Positions 38,099 to 48,376 of a DNA stretch of 64,000 bases are shown here, in pieces. Source of the stretch: an uncultured Lentisphaerota bacterium (GTDB lineage Bacteria > Verrucomicrobiota > Kiritimatiellia > CAIQIC01); contig CAITZM010000115.1 in assembly GCA_903896925.1 (NCBI GenBank), positions 62,001 through 126,000 on the forward strand. Direction: 5' to 3'. Position 1 is the first letter of the stretch, and every line of letters begins with the position of its first letter. The notes beneath the pieces are model-generated. The model saw only the letters and a list, made by a program, of their open reading frames with translations. It ran no database searches and was not told where the DNA came from. The translations under genes and the position numbers were made by a program.

Positions 38099-41000
38099 TT
38101 ACATCCCCGCGGCGGCGGTCGCGGCTTGGCGCGCCAGGCGGCGGGCGCGGCGGCGTTCCTGCGTGCGCTCCATATAGACGTAGAAGACCGGCGTGACGTA
38201 GAGCGTGAGCATCTGGGAGAAGAGCAGGCCGCCGACGACGGCGAGGCCGAGCGGCTGGCGGGCCTCGCCGCCGGCGCCGAAGCCGCACGCAATCGGCAGC
38301 GCGCCCATCAGCGCGGCCATGGTGGTCATCATGATCGGGCGGAAGCGGATGAGGCACGCCTCGTGGATCGCGTCGCGCGCGTTCTTGCCGTCCTTCTCGC
38401 GCGCGGCAATCGCGAAGTCCACCATCATGATGCCGTTCTTCTTCACCAGGCCGACGAGCATGATGATGCCGACGAAGGCGTAGAGCGAAACCTCCGCGCC
38501 GAAGCCCCAGAGCGTGGCGAGCGCACCGACGCCGGCGAAGGGCAGCGCGGTGAGAATCGTGATCGGATGGATGAAGTCCTCGTAGAGGATGCCGAGCACG
38601 ATGTAGATGACGAAGATGGCGAGCAGCAGCAGGATGCCCATGCCGCGGATGGCCTTCTCGAACGCCTGCGCGGTGCCCTGAAACGAGGCCTGCACGGAGT
38701 GCGGCAGCGTTTCGGCGGAGGCGACCTTGATCGCCTCGACGGCTTCGCCGAGCGAGGTGCCGGGCAGCAGGTTGAAGGAGATGGTGACGGCGGGGAGCTG
38801 GCCGACGTGGTTGATGCTCAGCGGGCCGGTGCTTTCCTTGAGCGCGGCGACGGTCTTGAGCGGGACGAGCGCGCCGGAAGCGGCCCGGACGTTCAGCAGC
38901 GCGAGCTGCTCGGGATGCGCCTGGCAGTCGGGCGGCAGTTCAATCATCACCTGATACTGGTTGTCGGCGCCATAGATGGTGGATATCTGCGGCGTGGCGT
39001 AGGCGTTGAGCAGCGCCTCCTCGATCTGGCCGGCGGTGAGGCCCAGCGACGAGGCTAGGTCGCGGCGGATGACGACGTTCAATTCCGGGCTCTTGATCAG
39101 CAGGTCGCTGCTGACATCGGTGAGGCCGGGGATGGCTTGCATCTTTTCGAGGAGCTTCGCGGAACTGTCGTAGAGCGGCCCCATCTCCGGGCAGGTGAGC
39201 GTGTACTGATATTGTGCCTTGGTGAACATGCCGCCGATCGGCAGCGAGGGCGGCACCTGCGGATAGGTCAGGATGCCCGGCACCACGGCGAGCCGCTTGC
39301 GGATCGCCTGAACAAATTCGTTGGCGGACAGCGGGCGCTGGTCGCGCGGCTTGAGGGTGAAGACCAGCCGGCCGGTGTTGTTGCCAGAAGCCCGCCGGCT
39401 GCCGGCGCTGACGATGAAGCTCTCGATGTTGGGGTCGTCCACGACCGTCGCGGCCAGCTCGTGCATGTGGGTGCAGAGCGCCTCGAACGAGATACCCTCG
39501 ATGGCCTCGCATTGGACCAACACCCGGTTCTGATCCTCGACGGGGAGAAATCCCTTCGGCACCGCTTTGAACAGCACGCCGGTGGCGACGAGCACGAGGG
39601 CGGAGAAGACCATGACCCAGCGGCGGTGGTCGAGCGCCCAGCACAGCGTGCGGTCATAGAAGGCGAGCAGCCCCTGGAAGCCGCGCTCGGTGAAGGCGTA
39701 GAGGCGGCCGTGGTGCGCGCTGGCCGGCGGCTTCAGGAAACGGCTGCACAGCATCGGCGTCAGCGTCAACGAAATGAAGCCGCTGATCAACACCGCGACG
39801 CCGATGGTCACGGAGAATTCGCGGAACAGCCGGCCGATCAGCCCGCCGAGCAGCAGCACCGGGATGAACACCGCCGCGAGCGAGAGCGTCATCGAGAGGA
39901 TCGTGAAGCTGACCTCGCGCGAACCGTCCAGCGCCGCCGTCATGCGGTCCTTGCCCATCTCCATGTGCCGGACGATGTTCTCCAGCATGACGATCGCATC
40001 ATCCACGACGAAGCCGATCGCCAGCGTCAGCGCCATCAGCGAGAGGTTGTCGAGGCTGTAGTCCAGCACAAACATCATCGCAAAGGTGCCGATGATGGAC
40101 ATCGGCAGCGCGAGGCTGGGGATGACCGTCGCGCCGACACTGCGCAGGAAGATGAAGATCACCAGCACGACAAGGCCGAAGGTCAGCACCAGCGTGAACT
40201 GCGCGTCGTCCACGGAGTTGCGGATGGGCAGGCTGCGGTCGTAGAACGTTTCCAGCGCCGCAGCCGCGGGCAGGCTCTGGCGGAGCTGCGGCATCAGCGC
40301 GTGGATGCGGTCGGCGACCTCGACGGTGTTGACGCCCGGCTGGCGGTTGATGAACAGGACGATCGCGCGCTGCCGCTTCCCGTCGCGCCACTGCCAGACG
40401 GCGACCTTGTTGTTCTCCACGTCGTCGCGCACGTCGGCCACTTCCTCCAGCCGCACCGGCGCCTTGTTGCGGTAGGCGACGATCAGGGGCTTGAAATCCG
40501 CCGCGCGCATGAGCTGGCCGGTGGCGCGCACCGTGTAGGAACGCAACGGGCCGTAGAGCACGCCGGTGGGCAGGTTGACGTTGCCGCGCTGGATCGCCTG
40601 CACGACCTCGTCGAGACCGAGGCCGCGCGCGAACAGCGCCTCCGGGTTGACCTGGATGCGGACGGCGAACTTCTGCGCGCCCATCACCTCGACCTGCGCG
40701 ATGCCATCGATCATCGAGATGCGCGGCGCCAACACCGACTGCGCATATTGGTCGAGGTCCGACATCGGCAGCGTCGGGCTCGACAGCATGAAGTACAGGA
40801 ACGGCTGGTCGGCAGGATTGACCTTCACGAAACTCGGCGGCGTCGGCATGTCCGGCGGCAACTGGCGCGCGGCGCGGGCGATGGCCGACTGCACGTCCTG
40901 CGCGGCGCTGTCAATGTTGCGGGTCAAGGCGAACTGGATCGTGATCTGCGAGCTGCCCAGGATGCTGACCGAGTTCATCGAGTCAATGCCCGCAATGGTC

Positions 41001-41215
41001 GAGAACTCGCGCTCGAGCACCGTGGCGACGGCAGAGGCCATCGTCTCCGGGCTCGCGCCGGGCAGATTCGCGGTCACCTGGATCGTCGGGAAATCCACCG
41101 CGGGCAGATCGCTGACGGGGAGCTGCTTGTAGGACAGCACGCCCGCCATCAGGATGCTCACCATGATGAGCGTCGTGGCCACCGGCCGGCGGATGAATGG
41201 CGCAGCGAGATTCAT
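38099..41215 (-). CDS. RND efflux transporter permease (HAE1/MdtB-like)
   Basis: MNLAAPFIRRPVATTLIMVSILMAGVLSYKQLPVSDLPAVDFPTIQVTANLPGASPETMASAVATVLEREFSTIAGI. Confidence 0.95.
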   Translation of the reverse strand: MNLAAPFIRRPVATTLIMVSILMAGVLSYKQLPVSDLPAVDFPTIQVTANLPGASPETMASAVATVLEREFSTIAGIDSMNSVSILGSSQITIQFALTRNIDSAAQDVQSAIARAARQLPPDMPTPPSFVKVNPADQPFLYFMLSSPTLPMSDLDQYAQSVLAPRISMIDGIAQVEVMGAQKFAVRIQVNPEALFARGLGLDEVVQAIQRGNVNLPTGVLYGPLRSYTVRATGQLMRAADFKPLIVAYRNKAPVRLEEVADVRDDVENNKVAVWQWRDGKRQRAIVLFINRQPGVNTVEVADRIHALMPQLRQSLPAAAALETFYDRSLPIRNSVDDAQFTLVLTFGLVVLVIFIFLRSVGATVIPSLALPMSIIGTFAMMFVLDYSLDNLSLMALTLAIGFVVDDAIVMLENIVRHMEMGKDRMTAALDGSREVSFTILSMTLSLAAVFIPVLLLGGLIGRLFREFSVTIGVAVLISGFISLTLTPMLCSRFLKPPASAHHGRLYAFTERGFQGLLAFYDRTLCWALDHRRWVMVFSALVLVATGVLFKAVPKGFLPVEDQNRVLVQCEAIEGISFEALCTHMHELAATVVDDPNIESFIVSAGSRRASGNNTGRLVFTLKPRDQRPLSANEFVQAIRKRLAVVPGILTYPQVPPSLPIGGMFTKAQYQYTLTCPEMGPLYDSSAKLLEKMQAIPGLTDVSSDLLIKSPELNVVIRRDLASSLGLTAGQIEEALLNAYATPQISTIYGADNQYQVMIELPPDCQAHPEQLALLNVRAASGALVPLKTVAALKESTGPLSINHVGQLPAVTISFNLLPGTSLGEAVEAIKVASAETLPHSVQASFQGTAQAFEKAIRGMGILLLLAIFVIYIVLGILYEDFIHPITILTALPFAGVGALATLWGFGAEVSLYAFVGIIMLVGLVKKNGIMMVDFAIAAREKDGKNARDAIHEACLIRFRPIMMTTMAALMGALPIACGFGAGGEARQPLGLAVVGGLLFSQMLTLYVTPVFYVYMERTQERRRARRLARQAATAAAGM

Positions 41216-41309
41216 GAGGGAAGAAAATCCGAAACAAGTTTCAAATCCGAAAATTTAAAAAGCCCGGGCCTTGTTGTGAGACGGTGGTTCATGAAGGTCC
41301 AAGGGAAAA

Positions 41310-42446
41310 TCAATTGGCCTTGTGGGTTTCGGGTTTCGGCTTTTGTGTCTCCACCGGCGGCGCGGCGACGCGGATGGCGGCGCCCGGGAAGAGCCGCTGC
41401 TGGCCATCCACGATGACCTGCTCGCCTTCCGCGATGCCCGTGCCGACGACGGCGGTCTGTTCGTGCGTACGGATGATTTTGACGAAGCGCGCGTCGGTGG
41501 TCTGGTCGGGCTTGGCCACAAAAACCAACGGGCCTTTCTGCCCGGCCATCACGGCGGTGCCCGGGATCGTCAGCGCGTTCGCATCCAGGCCGACGCGCAG
41601 CACGACACTGACGAACTCGCCGGGCCAGAGCGTGCGCTTCGCGTTTTCAAATTTCCCCTTGAGCCGGATCGTGCCGGTCGCGACGTCCACCGCGTTATCC
41701 ACAAACGTCAGCACGCCGGTATTGACCTGGTCGGGCCGCTCCGCCACAAACGCACGCACCTCGAGCGGGCCCTGCGCCTGCGCCGCGAGGATCCGCGCGA
41801 CTTCCTGCTGCGGCAGCGTGAAGCTGACTTCCACCGGCTGGATCTGGTTGACCGTCACGAGCACCTGCTCGTTGGCCTTGACGAGGTTGCCCGCGTCCAC
41901 CCGGCGCTCGCCCACGCGGCCCGCCAGCGGCGAGCGGATGGTGCAATATTCAAGGTTCAACCTGGCGGTGGCCACCGCCGACTCATCGGCCGTGACCGTG
42001 GCCGCGAGCGCTTCGGCCTGTGTGCGGGCGTGCTCCGCGGCATCCAGCGCAGCCAGCCCCTTCTTGAACAGCTCCTCCTGCCGCGCGGACTCGCGTGCGG
42101 CGTCGGCCTGCAGGGCGCGGTCCCGGGCCAGGTTCGCCTCGGCCAGTTTCAGCACCGCCTCCATCGGCCGCGCATCGATCGACACCAGCAGCTCGCCCGC
42201 CTGCACTTCCTGGCCTTCCTGGAAATGCAGCTTGGTGATCGGGCCCCCGACTTGCGCGCGGATCTCCACCGATTGCAGCGCCTGGACCGCGCCGAACGTG
42301 CGCAGTTCCAGCGGCACCGCCTGCCGCACAGCGGCCGCAACACGCACGGGCACCGGGCCGCCGCCTTTTTTGGCCACCGGTTTCTCCGCCGGGTGGCACG
42401 AGGCCAGCACCAGCAAACTCACCACACACATGCCGATTGTTTTCAT
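41310..42446 (-). CDS. RND efflux periplasmic adaptor (lipoprotein)
   Basis: LASC lipobox; VEIRAQVGGPITKLHFQEGQEVQAGELLVSIDARP; NLEYCTIRSPLAGRVGERRVDAGNLVKAN. Confidence 0.92.
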   Translation of the reverse strand: MKTIGMCVVSLLVLASCHPAEKPVAKKGGGPVPVRVAAAVRQAVPLELRTFGAVQALQSVEIRAQVGGPITKLHFQEGQEVQAGELLVSIDARPMEAVLKLAEANLARDRALQADAARESARQEELFKKGLAALDAAEHARTQAEALAATVTADESAVATARLNLEYCTIRSPLAGRVGERRVDAGNLVKANEQVLVTVNQIQPVEVSFTLPQQEVARILAAQAQGPLEVRAFVAERPDQVNTGVLTFVDNAVDVATGTIRLKGKFENAKRTLWPGEFVSVVLRVGLDANALTIPGTAVMAGQKGPLVFVAKPDQTTDARFVKIIRTHEQTAVVGTGIAEGEQVIVDGQQRLFPGAAIRVAAPPVETQKPKPETHKAN

Positions 42447-42543
42447 GGGTCACCGGAAAGAGAGCTCACAAACAGGCGCAGAGGTTACGCCCCGCCCTGC
42501 CGCCGTGCAAGACGGTTTTCCAAGCGCGTCAAAACCGGACGGC

Positions 42544-43638
42544 TCATTTTCCGGGGTCTGGGAAACGGACCGCCGCCCCGCCGGCCACTTCGACGAATTT
42601 CCGCACCGCCTCCGCCCAAGTAAACTGTTCCGCGATGAAGGCGCGTGCGGCCGCGCCCATCTGCCGGCGGCGGTCCGGCTGGCGGATCAAGGCGAGCAAC
42701 GCGGCGGCCAGGGCCTCCGGCCGGCCGGCCGGCACGAGCAGCGCAGTTTCGTCTTCGCGCGTCAGTTCGGAGTTGCCGCCGACGCGGGTGGCGACCGCCG
42801 GCAGCCCGGCCGCCTGCGCTTGCAGCAGCGCGTAGCTCGCCCCCTCCTGCGGCGAGGGCAGCACAAACAGATCCGCTGCGGCCAGCCAGGGCTGGATGTC
42901 CTCCGCATAGCCGGCGAAGTCGCATCCCTCGGCAATGCCGAGGCGCGCGGCCTGCGCCGCATACCGCCCGCCCACGTCCTCACCCACGAGCAGCAAGCGC
43001 GCCCCGGGCTCGGCGTGCAGCACCTGGCGCCACGCCTCTAATAACACGTCGGTACCCTTGAGCGGATGCAGACGGCCGGCGTACACGACGCGGACCCGGG
43101 CCGGCGGCAGACCACCGGCCGGCGCGAGGCCGGCATAGGCGGCGGCCTCCAGGCCATGCGGCACGATGTGCACCCGTTCAGGCGCCAGCCAGCCGACCGT
43201 GCAAAAATCGGCCTTCAATGCCTGGGACCCGGTGACGATCTCGGCCCCGCTCACGCGCAAGGTCCAACGATCGCTGCGACAGTTGCGCACATCGCCCAAC
43301 GATCCGCGCCGCATCAACAGCCGCACCGGCAGGCCCAGCCGCGCGAGCGCGGCCAGACGCAGTTCCGGGAAGGTGTAGACACAACAGGCGTGCACGTCGT
43401 GGCGCCGCAGCAGGTCACGCAACGACCAGGCGGCGGAACACGCCCGCGCACCATCCCGGCGCAGCGGCAGGGCGACCAGTCCGGCCTGCCCGGCCGCACG
43501 CAGCAGCGCGCTTTGCGGCTGCGCGGCGAGGCCCACCCAGTGGCCGTGCTGGCGCAGCGCACGCCCCAGGTTCAACATCCAGCGCTCCACGCCATAGAGC
43601 CCGGCTTCTCGGTAGGCATTGAAAAACAAGATGTTCAT
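42544..43638 (-). CDS. Glycosyltransferase family 4
   Basis: VVYAGRLHPLKGTDVLLEAWRQVL; DLFVLPSPQEGASYALLQAQAAGLPAVATRVGGNSEL. Confidence 0.9.
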   Translation of the reverse strand: MNILFFNAYREAGLYGVERWMLNLGRALRQHGHWVGLAAQPQSALLRAAGQAGLVALPLRRDGARACSAAWSLRDLLRRHDVHACCVYTFPELRLAALARLGLPVRLLMRRGSLGDVRNCRSDRWTLRVSGAEIVTGSQALKADFCTVGWLAPERVHIVPHGLEAAAYAGLAPAGGLPPARVRVVYAGRLHPLKGTDVLLEAWRQVLHAEPGARLLLVGEDVGGRYAAQAARLGIAEGCDFAGYAEDIQPWLAAADLFVLPSPQEGASYALLQAQAAGLPAVATRVGGNSELTREDETALLVPAGRPEALAAALLALIRQPDRRRQMGAAARAFIAEQFTWAEAVRKFVEVAGGAAVRFPDPGK

Positions 43639-43758
43639 GCTGATGTGAGCATCCTAACATGCCGCCGCCTGCCCGTTGAGCCTAATTGCCGGGCGGGTTC
43701 GCCGCGCTCCGCGTGTTTTCGTCTTTGCCGCGCGCCGCCGTCGGCGTAGGCTTGCGCC

Positions 43759-44730
43759 ATGGAAACGACCATCCAATTCGACAACGCACGCGAGGCGCAG
43801 GACATCACCGGCCGGCGCAGCGAACATCTGCCGCTGATCGGCCGCTCGCTGGGCGTCCGTCTGGCCGGACGCGACACCTGGGTCAAGATCGCGGGCGAAG
43901 CCGAAGCGGTCGCCCATGCGCAACAGTTCTTCGAGCGGCTGCGCGCCGCGCGCCGTGATGGCAATCTGATCCGCGAACACACCGTGACCTATGCACTGAG
44001 CGCTTTTGCCGCCGGCCGCGAGTCCGAGCTGGAGCAGCTCTATCGCTGCCGCATTGATGTGGGCAGCGGCAAGCCCCCGGTCTTCCCGCGCACGTTCGGC
44101 CAGCAGGCCTATCTCGAAGCCATCCGGGCCAACGACATCTGTTTTGGCATCGGCCCGGCCGGCACGGGCAAGACCTACCTGGCGATGGCGATGGCGGTGC
44201 GCGAGTTGCAGCGCGGCGAGGTCAGCCGGCTGATCCTCACGCGGCCCGCCGTCGAGGCTGGCGAGGCGCTCGGCTTCCTGCCCGGCGACCTGCAGCAGAA
44301 GGTTTTCCCCTACCTGCGCCCGCTCTACGACGCGCTCTACGACATGATGGGCCCGGAGGACATCGAGCGGCACACGGAGCGCGGCGTGCTCGAGGTGGCG
44401 CCGCTGGCCTATATGCGCGGCCGCACGCTCAACCACGCCTTCGTCATCCTCGACGAGGCGCAGAACACGACGCCGGAGCAAATGTTGATGTTCCTGACGC
44501 GGCTCGGCTTCGATTCCAAGTGCGTTATCACGGGCGACCTTACGCAACAGGATCTGCCACCCAACAAGATCTCGGGCCTGCTGGAGGCGCATACCCTGCT
44601 GCGCAACATCGAGGGCATCGCCTTCGCCGACCTCAAGGACGCGGATGTCGTCCGCCACGAACTCGTCCAGCGCGTCATCCAAGCGTACCGCGAAGGCCGT
44701 CCTGCGGGGCGGCAGAAGAAGCCGGTATGA
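43759..44730 (+). CDS. phoH: PhoH family ATPase
   Basis: GIGPAGTGKTYLAMAMAV, RPAVEAGEALGFLPGDLQQKVFPYLRPLYDALYDMMG, ILDEAQNTTPEQMLMFLTRLG. Confidence 0.94.
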   Translation: METTIQFDNAREAQDITGRRSEHLPLIGRSLGVRLAGRDTWVKIAGEAEAVAHAQQFFERLRAARRDGNLIREHTVTYALSAFAAGRESELEQLYRCRIDVGSGKPPVFPRTFGQQAYLEAIRANDICFGIGPAGTGKTYLAMAMAVRELQRGEVSRLILTRPAVEAGEALGFLPGDLQQKVFPYLRPLYDALYDMMGPEDIERHTERGVLEVAPLAYMRGRTLNHAFVILDEAQNTTPEQMLMFLTRLGFDSKCVITGDLTQQDLPPNKISGLLEAHTLLRNIEGIAFADLKDADVVRHELVQRVIQAYREGRPAGRQKKPV

Positions 44731-45242
44731 AGGGAGCAGGCCAGGTCAGGGGGATCAGCGCTGCGCTCAAAATCTCCGTGCTCAACCGGCAGCACGCCTG
44801 TCAGGTCTGCACGCCGCGCCTGCGGCGGCTGGCCGTGTGGCTGGCGCAGCAGGCGGAGTTGGCGAGTTACAGCACCCTGGACATCCTGCTGACCGACGAT
44901 GCCGGCAGCGTCACGACCAACCGCGCGGTCTTCGGGCGGGACTATGTCACAGATGTCATCAGCCTGGCCTATCCGGCCTTGCCGACGGAACCGGGTGCTG
45001 CGGGGGAACTGGTCATCAACGTGGAGCTTGCCGCACGCGAAGGCGCACGGCGCGCCGGCGGACCGGATCGAGAACTGGCGCTCTATCTGGCGCACGGCTG
45101 CGATCATCTCGCCGGCGCGGACGATGCCACGCCGCGGCAACGCGCCACCATGCGCCGCCGCGAGTTGGGCTGGCTGCGAGCCGCCGCAAACGCAGGCTTG
45201 CTGCAGGGCTTGCTCGAAAGCACCGCAACAGCCGGGGCTTGA
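44727..45242 (+). CDS. ybeY: Divergent endoribonuclease YbeY
   Basis: Overlaps phoH stop; FGRDYVTDVISLAYP and LYLAHGCDHLAGADD in place of HGxLHLxGYDH. Confidence 0.75.
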   Translation: MKGAGQVRGISAALKISVLNRQHACQVCTPRLRRLAVWLAQQAELASYSTLDILLTDDAGSVTTNRAVFGRDYVTDVISLAYPALPTEPGAAGELVINVELAAREGARRAGGPDRELALYLAHGCDHLAGADDATPRQRATMRRRELGWLRAAANAGLLQGLLESTATAGA

Positions 45243-45252
45243 AGGGATTTGG

Positions 45253-45277
45253 AACTGACGAGACAGACTCGTCGGTT
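45253..45277. terminator. Bidirectional hairpin between convergent ybeY and polysaccharide export gene
   Basis: AACTGACGAG-acaga-CTCGTCGGTT, 10-bp stem with one U-G pair. Confidence 0.45.
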
Positions 45278-45316
45278 CGGGGCGTAAGACTTTTGGCGAC
45301 ACGCGCAGCGGCCGGC

Positions 45317-46147
45317 TTAGAGCCAGCTCTTATACACGATGATGATATCGCCGGCCTGGATGGGCTGATCCTGTTCGGGATGCTTTTCGAGATCGTAGTA
45401 ATTGAACTTGATCTTCTTGCCACCCCGGAGGACTTCCATATTGGGCGTGAAGAAATCCGTCGGTCCGCCGGCGGCGGCGATGGCGGTGAGCAGGGTCATG
45501 CCGCTGGCATAGGGCAAGCGACCGGGCGAACGCACCTCGCCCTTGATATAGAAGGTGGGCTGGGTTTGCGAGGGCACGATGACGTTGACGGTCATCCGCT
45601 TGTAGATCTTCTGCATGAGGTACGTGTCACGAATGATTGTCTCGAGTTCCGACGTGGTCCGCCCCTCGGCCTTGATGGAATTGATATAGGGCAACTTGAT
45701 CTCGCCATTTTCATCCACCACCAATTCGATGTTCGGTTGCTCCGGGGTGATGCTGCGCAAGGCCACCAGCAGGGTGTCGTTGACCTGTAGACGGTACGGA
45801 ACATAGGTCTTATTGGGTTCGACAACCTTCTCCGGTGTGGCGGGCACCGTCGGCTTCTGCACCGCAGGCACCGCCGCGGGCGGGGTGGGCTTGGAGGTGA
45901 ACAACCGCGCAAAGAAACCAGGTTCTTTGGCGGTGGCCGCCGCGGGAGCGACCGGGGCCGGCTTGGCCTCGACAACCGGGGCCGGCTTCGGCTTGGCGGG
46001 CTTGGTCACAACGACCGGCGGCGGCTTCGCCGGGCTGGAGGCTCCGTCCTTACCCGCCGAAACCTTCCGGCAACCGGAGCCCAGCATCAAGCCGCCGATC
46101 AAACCGCCCGCCACCAAGAGAGAGAGAGATGCACGCAGGGTGATCAT
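45317..46147 (-). CDS. Wza-like polysaccharide biosynthesis/export lipoprotein
   Basis: GSGC lipobox; YRLQVNDTLLVALRSITPEQPNIELVVDENGEIKLPYINSIKAEGRTTSELETIIRDTY; TFYIKGEVRSPGRLPYASGMTLLTAIAAAGG. Confidence 0.9.
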   Translation of the reverse strand: MITLRASLSLLVAGGLIGGLMLGSGCRKVSAGKDGASSPAKPPPVVVTKPAKPKPAPVVEAKPAPVAPAAATAKEPGFFARLFTSKPTPPAAVPAVQKPTVPATPEKVVEPNKTYVPYRLQVNDTLLVALRSITPEQPNIELVVDENGEIKLPYINSIKAEGRTTSELETIIRDTYLMQKIYKRMTVNVIVPSQTQPTFYIKGEVRSPGRLPYASGMTLLTAIAAAGGPTDFFTPNMEVLRGGKKIKFNYYDLEKHPEQDQPIQAGDIIIVYKSWL

Positions 46148-48309
46148 GTGAGTTCCTTCCGGGCATCGACTGTCGGAGCAGCGACCGCAGCGGCGGTTTC
46201 CGGTTTCGGCACGCTCTCCTGTGACCGGTAATAATAATCGGCGTAATAGGAATGATAATAGTAGTAGTAATCGTCGCGCATGATGTTGATGTTGTTGAGC
46301 ACCACCCCGAGGATGTGGCTGCCGGTGTTCTCGATCATCCGCTTCGCGCGCATGGAAATGACTTTCGGGAACTTGCGGTACTGGACAACGAGCATGACGC
46401 CATCCACTTCGCTCGCGAGAATCGAGGCGTCGGTCACGCCGATGATCGGGGGCGAATCGAAGAAGACGTAGTCGTAGCGGGCCTTGAGGTTCTTGACGAG
46501 TTCGCGCATCCGCTGCGAATCGAGCAAGCCAATGGAGGTCTTGGGCAGTTTGCCGCTGGGCAGGAAGTGCAGGTTGGGAACCGCCGTGGGTTTGATGGTC
46601 TCCTCGATCGGCACATCGCGCATGAGCACGTTCGTCAGACCGAACCGGTTGGACATGCCCAGGATGGTGTGCAGCACGGGCCGCCGCAAGTCCGAGTCCA
46701 CGATCAAGACCTTGTCACCCTGCTGCGCGCAGACGTAGGCCAGGTTGAAGAGGGTCGTCGATTTGCCCTCGCCGGCGCCGCCGCTGATCATGGTGAAGGC
46801 GCCGCCATTGCCCTTGTTGGCGAACTGGATGTTGGCGCGCAACACTCGATAGGCTTCAGCATGCGGACTGTCGGGCCCCTCCTCGTTGAGCGGCTTGACA
46901 CGCTGCGGGATGGCCCCGAGCACGGGCAGACCCAGATATTTTTCGACATCGTCCACCGTCTTGATGGAGGTGTCCAGGTATTCCAGGAAGAAGGCCAGGC
47001 CGATGCCCGACACGATGCCCGCGATGATGCCCACCAGAATATTGAAGAACAGATTGGGGCTGACCGGCGAGTTGCTCGGCTCGGCCGGGTCGATCACTTC
47101 GACCGGCGTGCGCGGAATCTCCAGCTCAATGCCCTGTTGAGAGAGGCGGGCCTTGAGCGCCGTCAATACCGCACGCTCGTTCTCCAGTTTGCGTTCGGCC
47201 TTGTTGTACGGCAGATATTTGTCGCGCTCGGCGTCAATATCGGTGGCCTTGACCGCATTCAATTCTTTTTCCAAAACGTCATACTTGGCCTTGGCCACCG
47301 AATAGTCGGCGGTCAACCCGATCTTCATGCCGTTCATGCCGTCGTTCAGACGCTTGCGCAGTTCTTCCAAACCTGCCGTCAACCGCTTGACGTCGGGATG
47401 GTTTTCACCCAGATTTTCGAGCATGAGCTTCAGGCTGACCTGCGTGTCCGTGATCTGCTGGCGCAAATTCCCCAAACTCGCGTCGCCCACGATGAACGAC
47501 TGGGCCGCCAGGAGGTCCTCCCCGCTCAAATCCTTGATCTGGTCCAACCGCGACTTGCGCACCAGCATGTCCACACGCGCCGCGATCAGATCGCCCTGCA
47601 TCGCTTGCAGTTTCATCTTGTCGATCGCCATCGCACCCGGCCCGCCTGCTGTGGAAATATTCAAAGTCCGGCGGATGCGCTCCAAATCCTCCTCCGCCTT
47701 GCCCACCTTCTCCGTCTGCTTTTCCAATTCGCTTTCGAGCGCCTCGACGCCGCGCATCATTTGCGCCCGTTTTTCGCTCAAGCGATGTTCGCGATAAACC
47801 TTCGCGACCTCGTTGGCCACCAAGGCCGCTTCGGTTCCATCCTCCATGCGGACGATGATCGAAATAAGACTCGTATCGCGGTAGGGTTGCACCCGTAGCG
47901 ACCCGGCCAAGATGGAAAAAGCCAATCCGCGGTTGATGGGCGACTTGTCCTCGTTGAATTTCTTCCCCCACTCCTTGCAGAGGTTCAGGTTTTCAACAAC
48001 TTTGTAAAGAATCTGTCGGGATTGGATGATCTCGAACTGGGTGCGCAGGAAATACGGATTGTAGGAAAAACTACCGCCTGAACGCTCAAACACGTCCACA
48101 TCGGCCTGATCTTCTTTCAAGGACACCTTGGCTTCGGTCTCGAACATGCGCGGCAGCGTCATGGTCCAGGCCGTCACGGTGATGATGACCAGCAGCGCGA
48201 CCGCCAGCACGATTTCCTTGCGCGACCGCACTACGCGCCAATAGTCGAGAAAATGCAGGCCAATTTCCTGGGTTTCCTTGTCGGGCATAAGTTCTCCACT
48301 TTCTAACAA
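46144..48309 (-). CDS. Wzc-like polysaccharide co-polymerase/tyrosine autokinase
   Basis: Wzz domain; SGGAGEGKSTTLFNLAYVCAQQGDKVLIVDSDLRRPVLH; YVFFDSPPIIGVTDASILASEVDGVMLVVQY; Tyr-rich tail. Confidence 0.93.
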   Translation of the reverse strand: MLESGELMPDKETQEIGLHFLDYWRVVRSRKEIVLAVALLVIITVTAWTMTLPRMFETEAKVSLKEDQADVDVFERSGGSFSYNPYFLRTQFEIIQSRQILYKVVENLNLCKEWGKKFNEDKSPINRGLAFSILAGSLRVQPYRDTSLISIIVRMEDGTEAALVANEVAKVYREHRLSEKRAQMMRGVEALESELEKQTEKVGKAEEDLERIRRTLNISTAGGPGAMAIDKMKLQAMQGDLIAARVDMLVRKSRLDQIKDLSGEDLLAAQSFIVGDASLGNLRQQITDTQVSLKLMLENLGENHPDVKRLTAGLEELRKRLNDGMNGMKIGLTADYSVAKAKYDVLEKELNAVKATDIDAERDKYLPYNKAERKLENERAVLTALKARLSQQGIELEIPRTPVEVIDPAEPSNSPVSPNLFFNILVGIIAGIVSGIGLAFFLEYLDTSIKTVDDVEKYLGLPVLGAIPQRVKPLNEEGPDSPHAEAYRVLRANIQFANKGNGGAFTMISGGAGEGKSTTLFNLAYVCAQQGDKVLIVDSDLRRPVLHTILGMSNRFGLTNVLMRDVPIEETIKPTAVPNLHFLPSGKLPKTSIGLLDSQRMRELVKNLKARYDYVFFDSPPIIGVTDASILASEVDGVMLVVQYRKFPKVISMRAKRMIENTGSHILGVVLNNINIMRDDYYYYYHSYYADYYYRSQESVPKPETAAAVAAPTVDARKELT

Positions 48310-48376
48310 TAAAGACCACTCGACGAATCGCCCTCAGGGCAGGTCCGCATTGGCACCACCGCATGTCTAGGCTGGA

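Noticed and set aside
39137-41416. 759-aa plus-strand ORF opposite the RND pump
   Set aside because: Antisense shadow; RND sequence is unambiguous.
42515-42538. GGTTTTCCAAGCGCGTCAAAACC hairpin as part of the palindrome family
   Set aside because: Shares only TTTTCCAAG; more simply a weak terminator between the GT4 gene and the efflux operon.
46252-47898. 548-aa plus-strand ORF opposite the Wzc-like kinase
   Set aside because: Antisense shadow ORF, no recognisable family.
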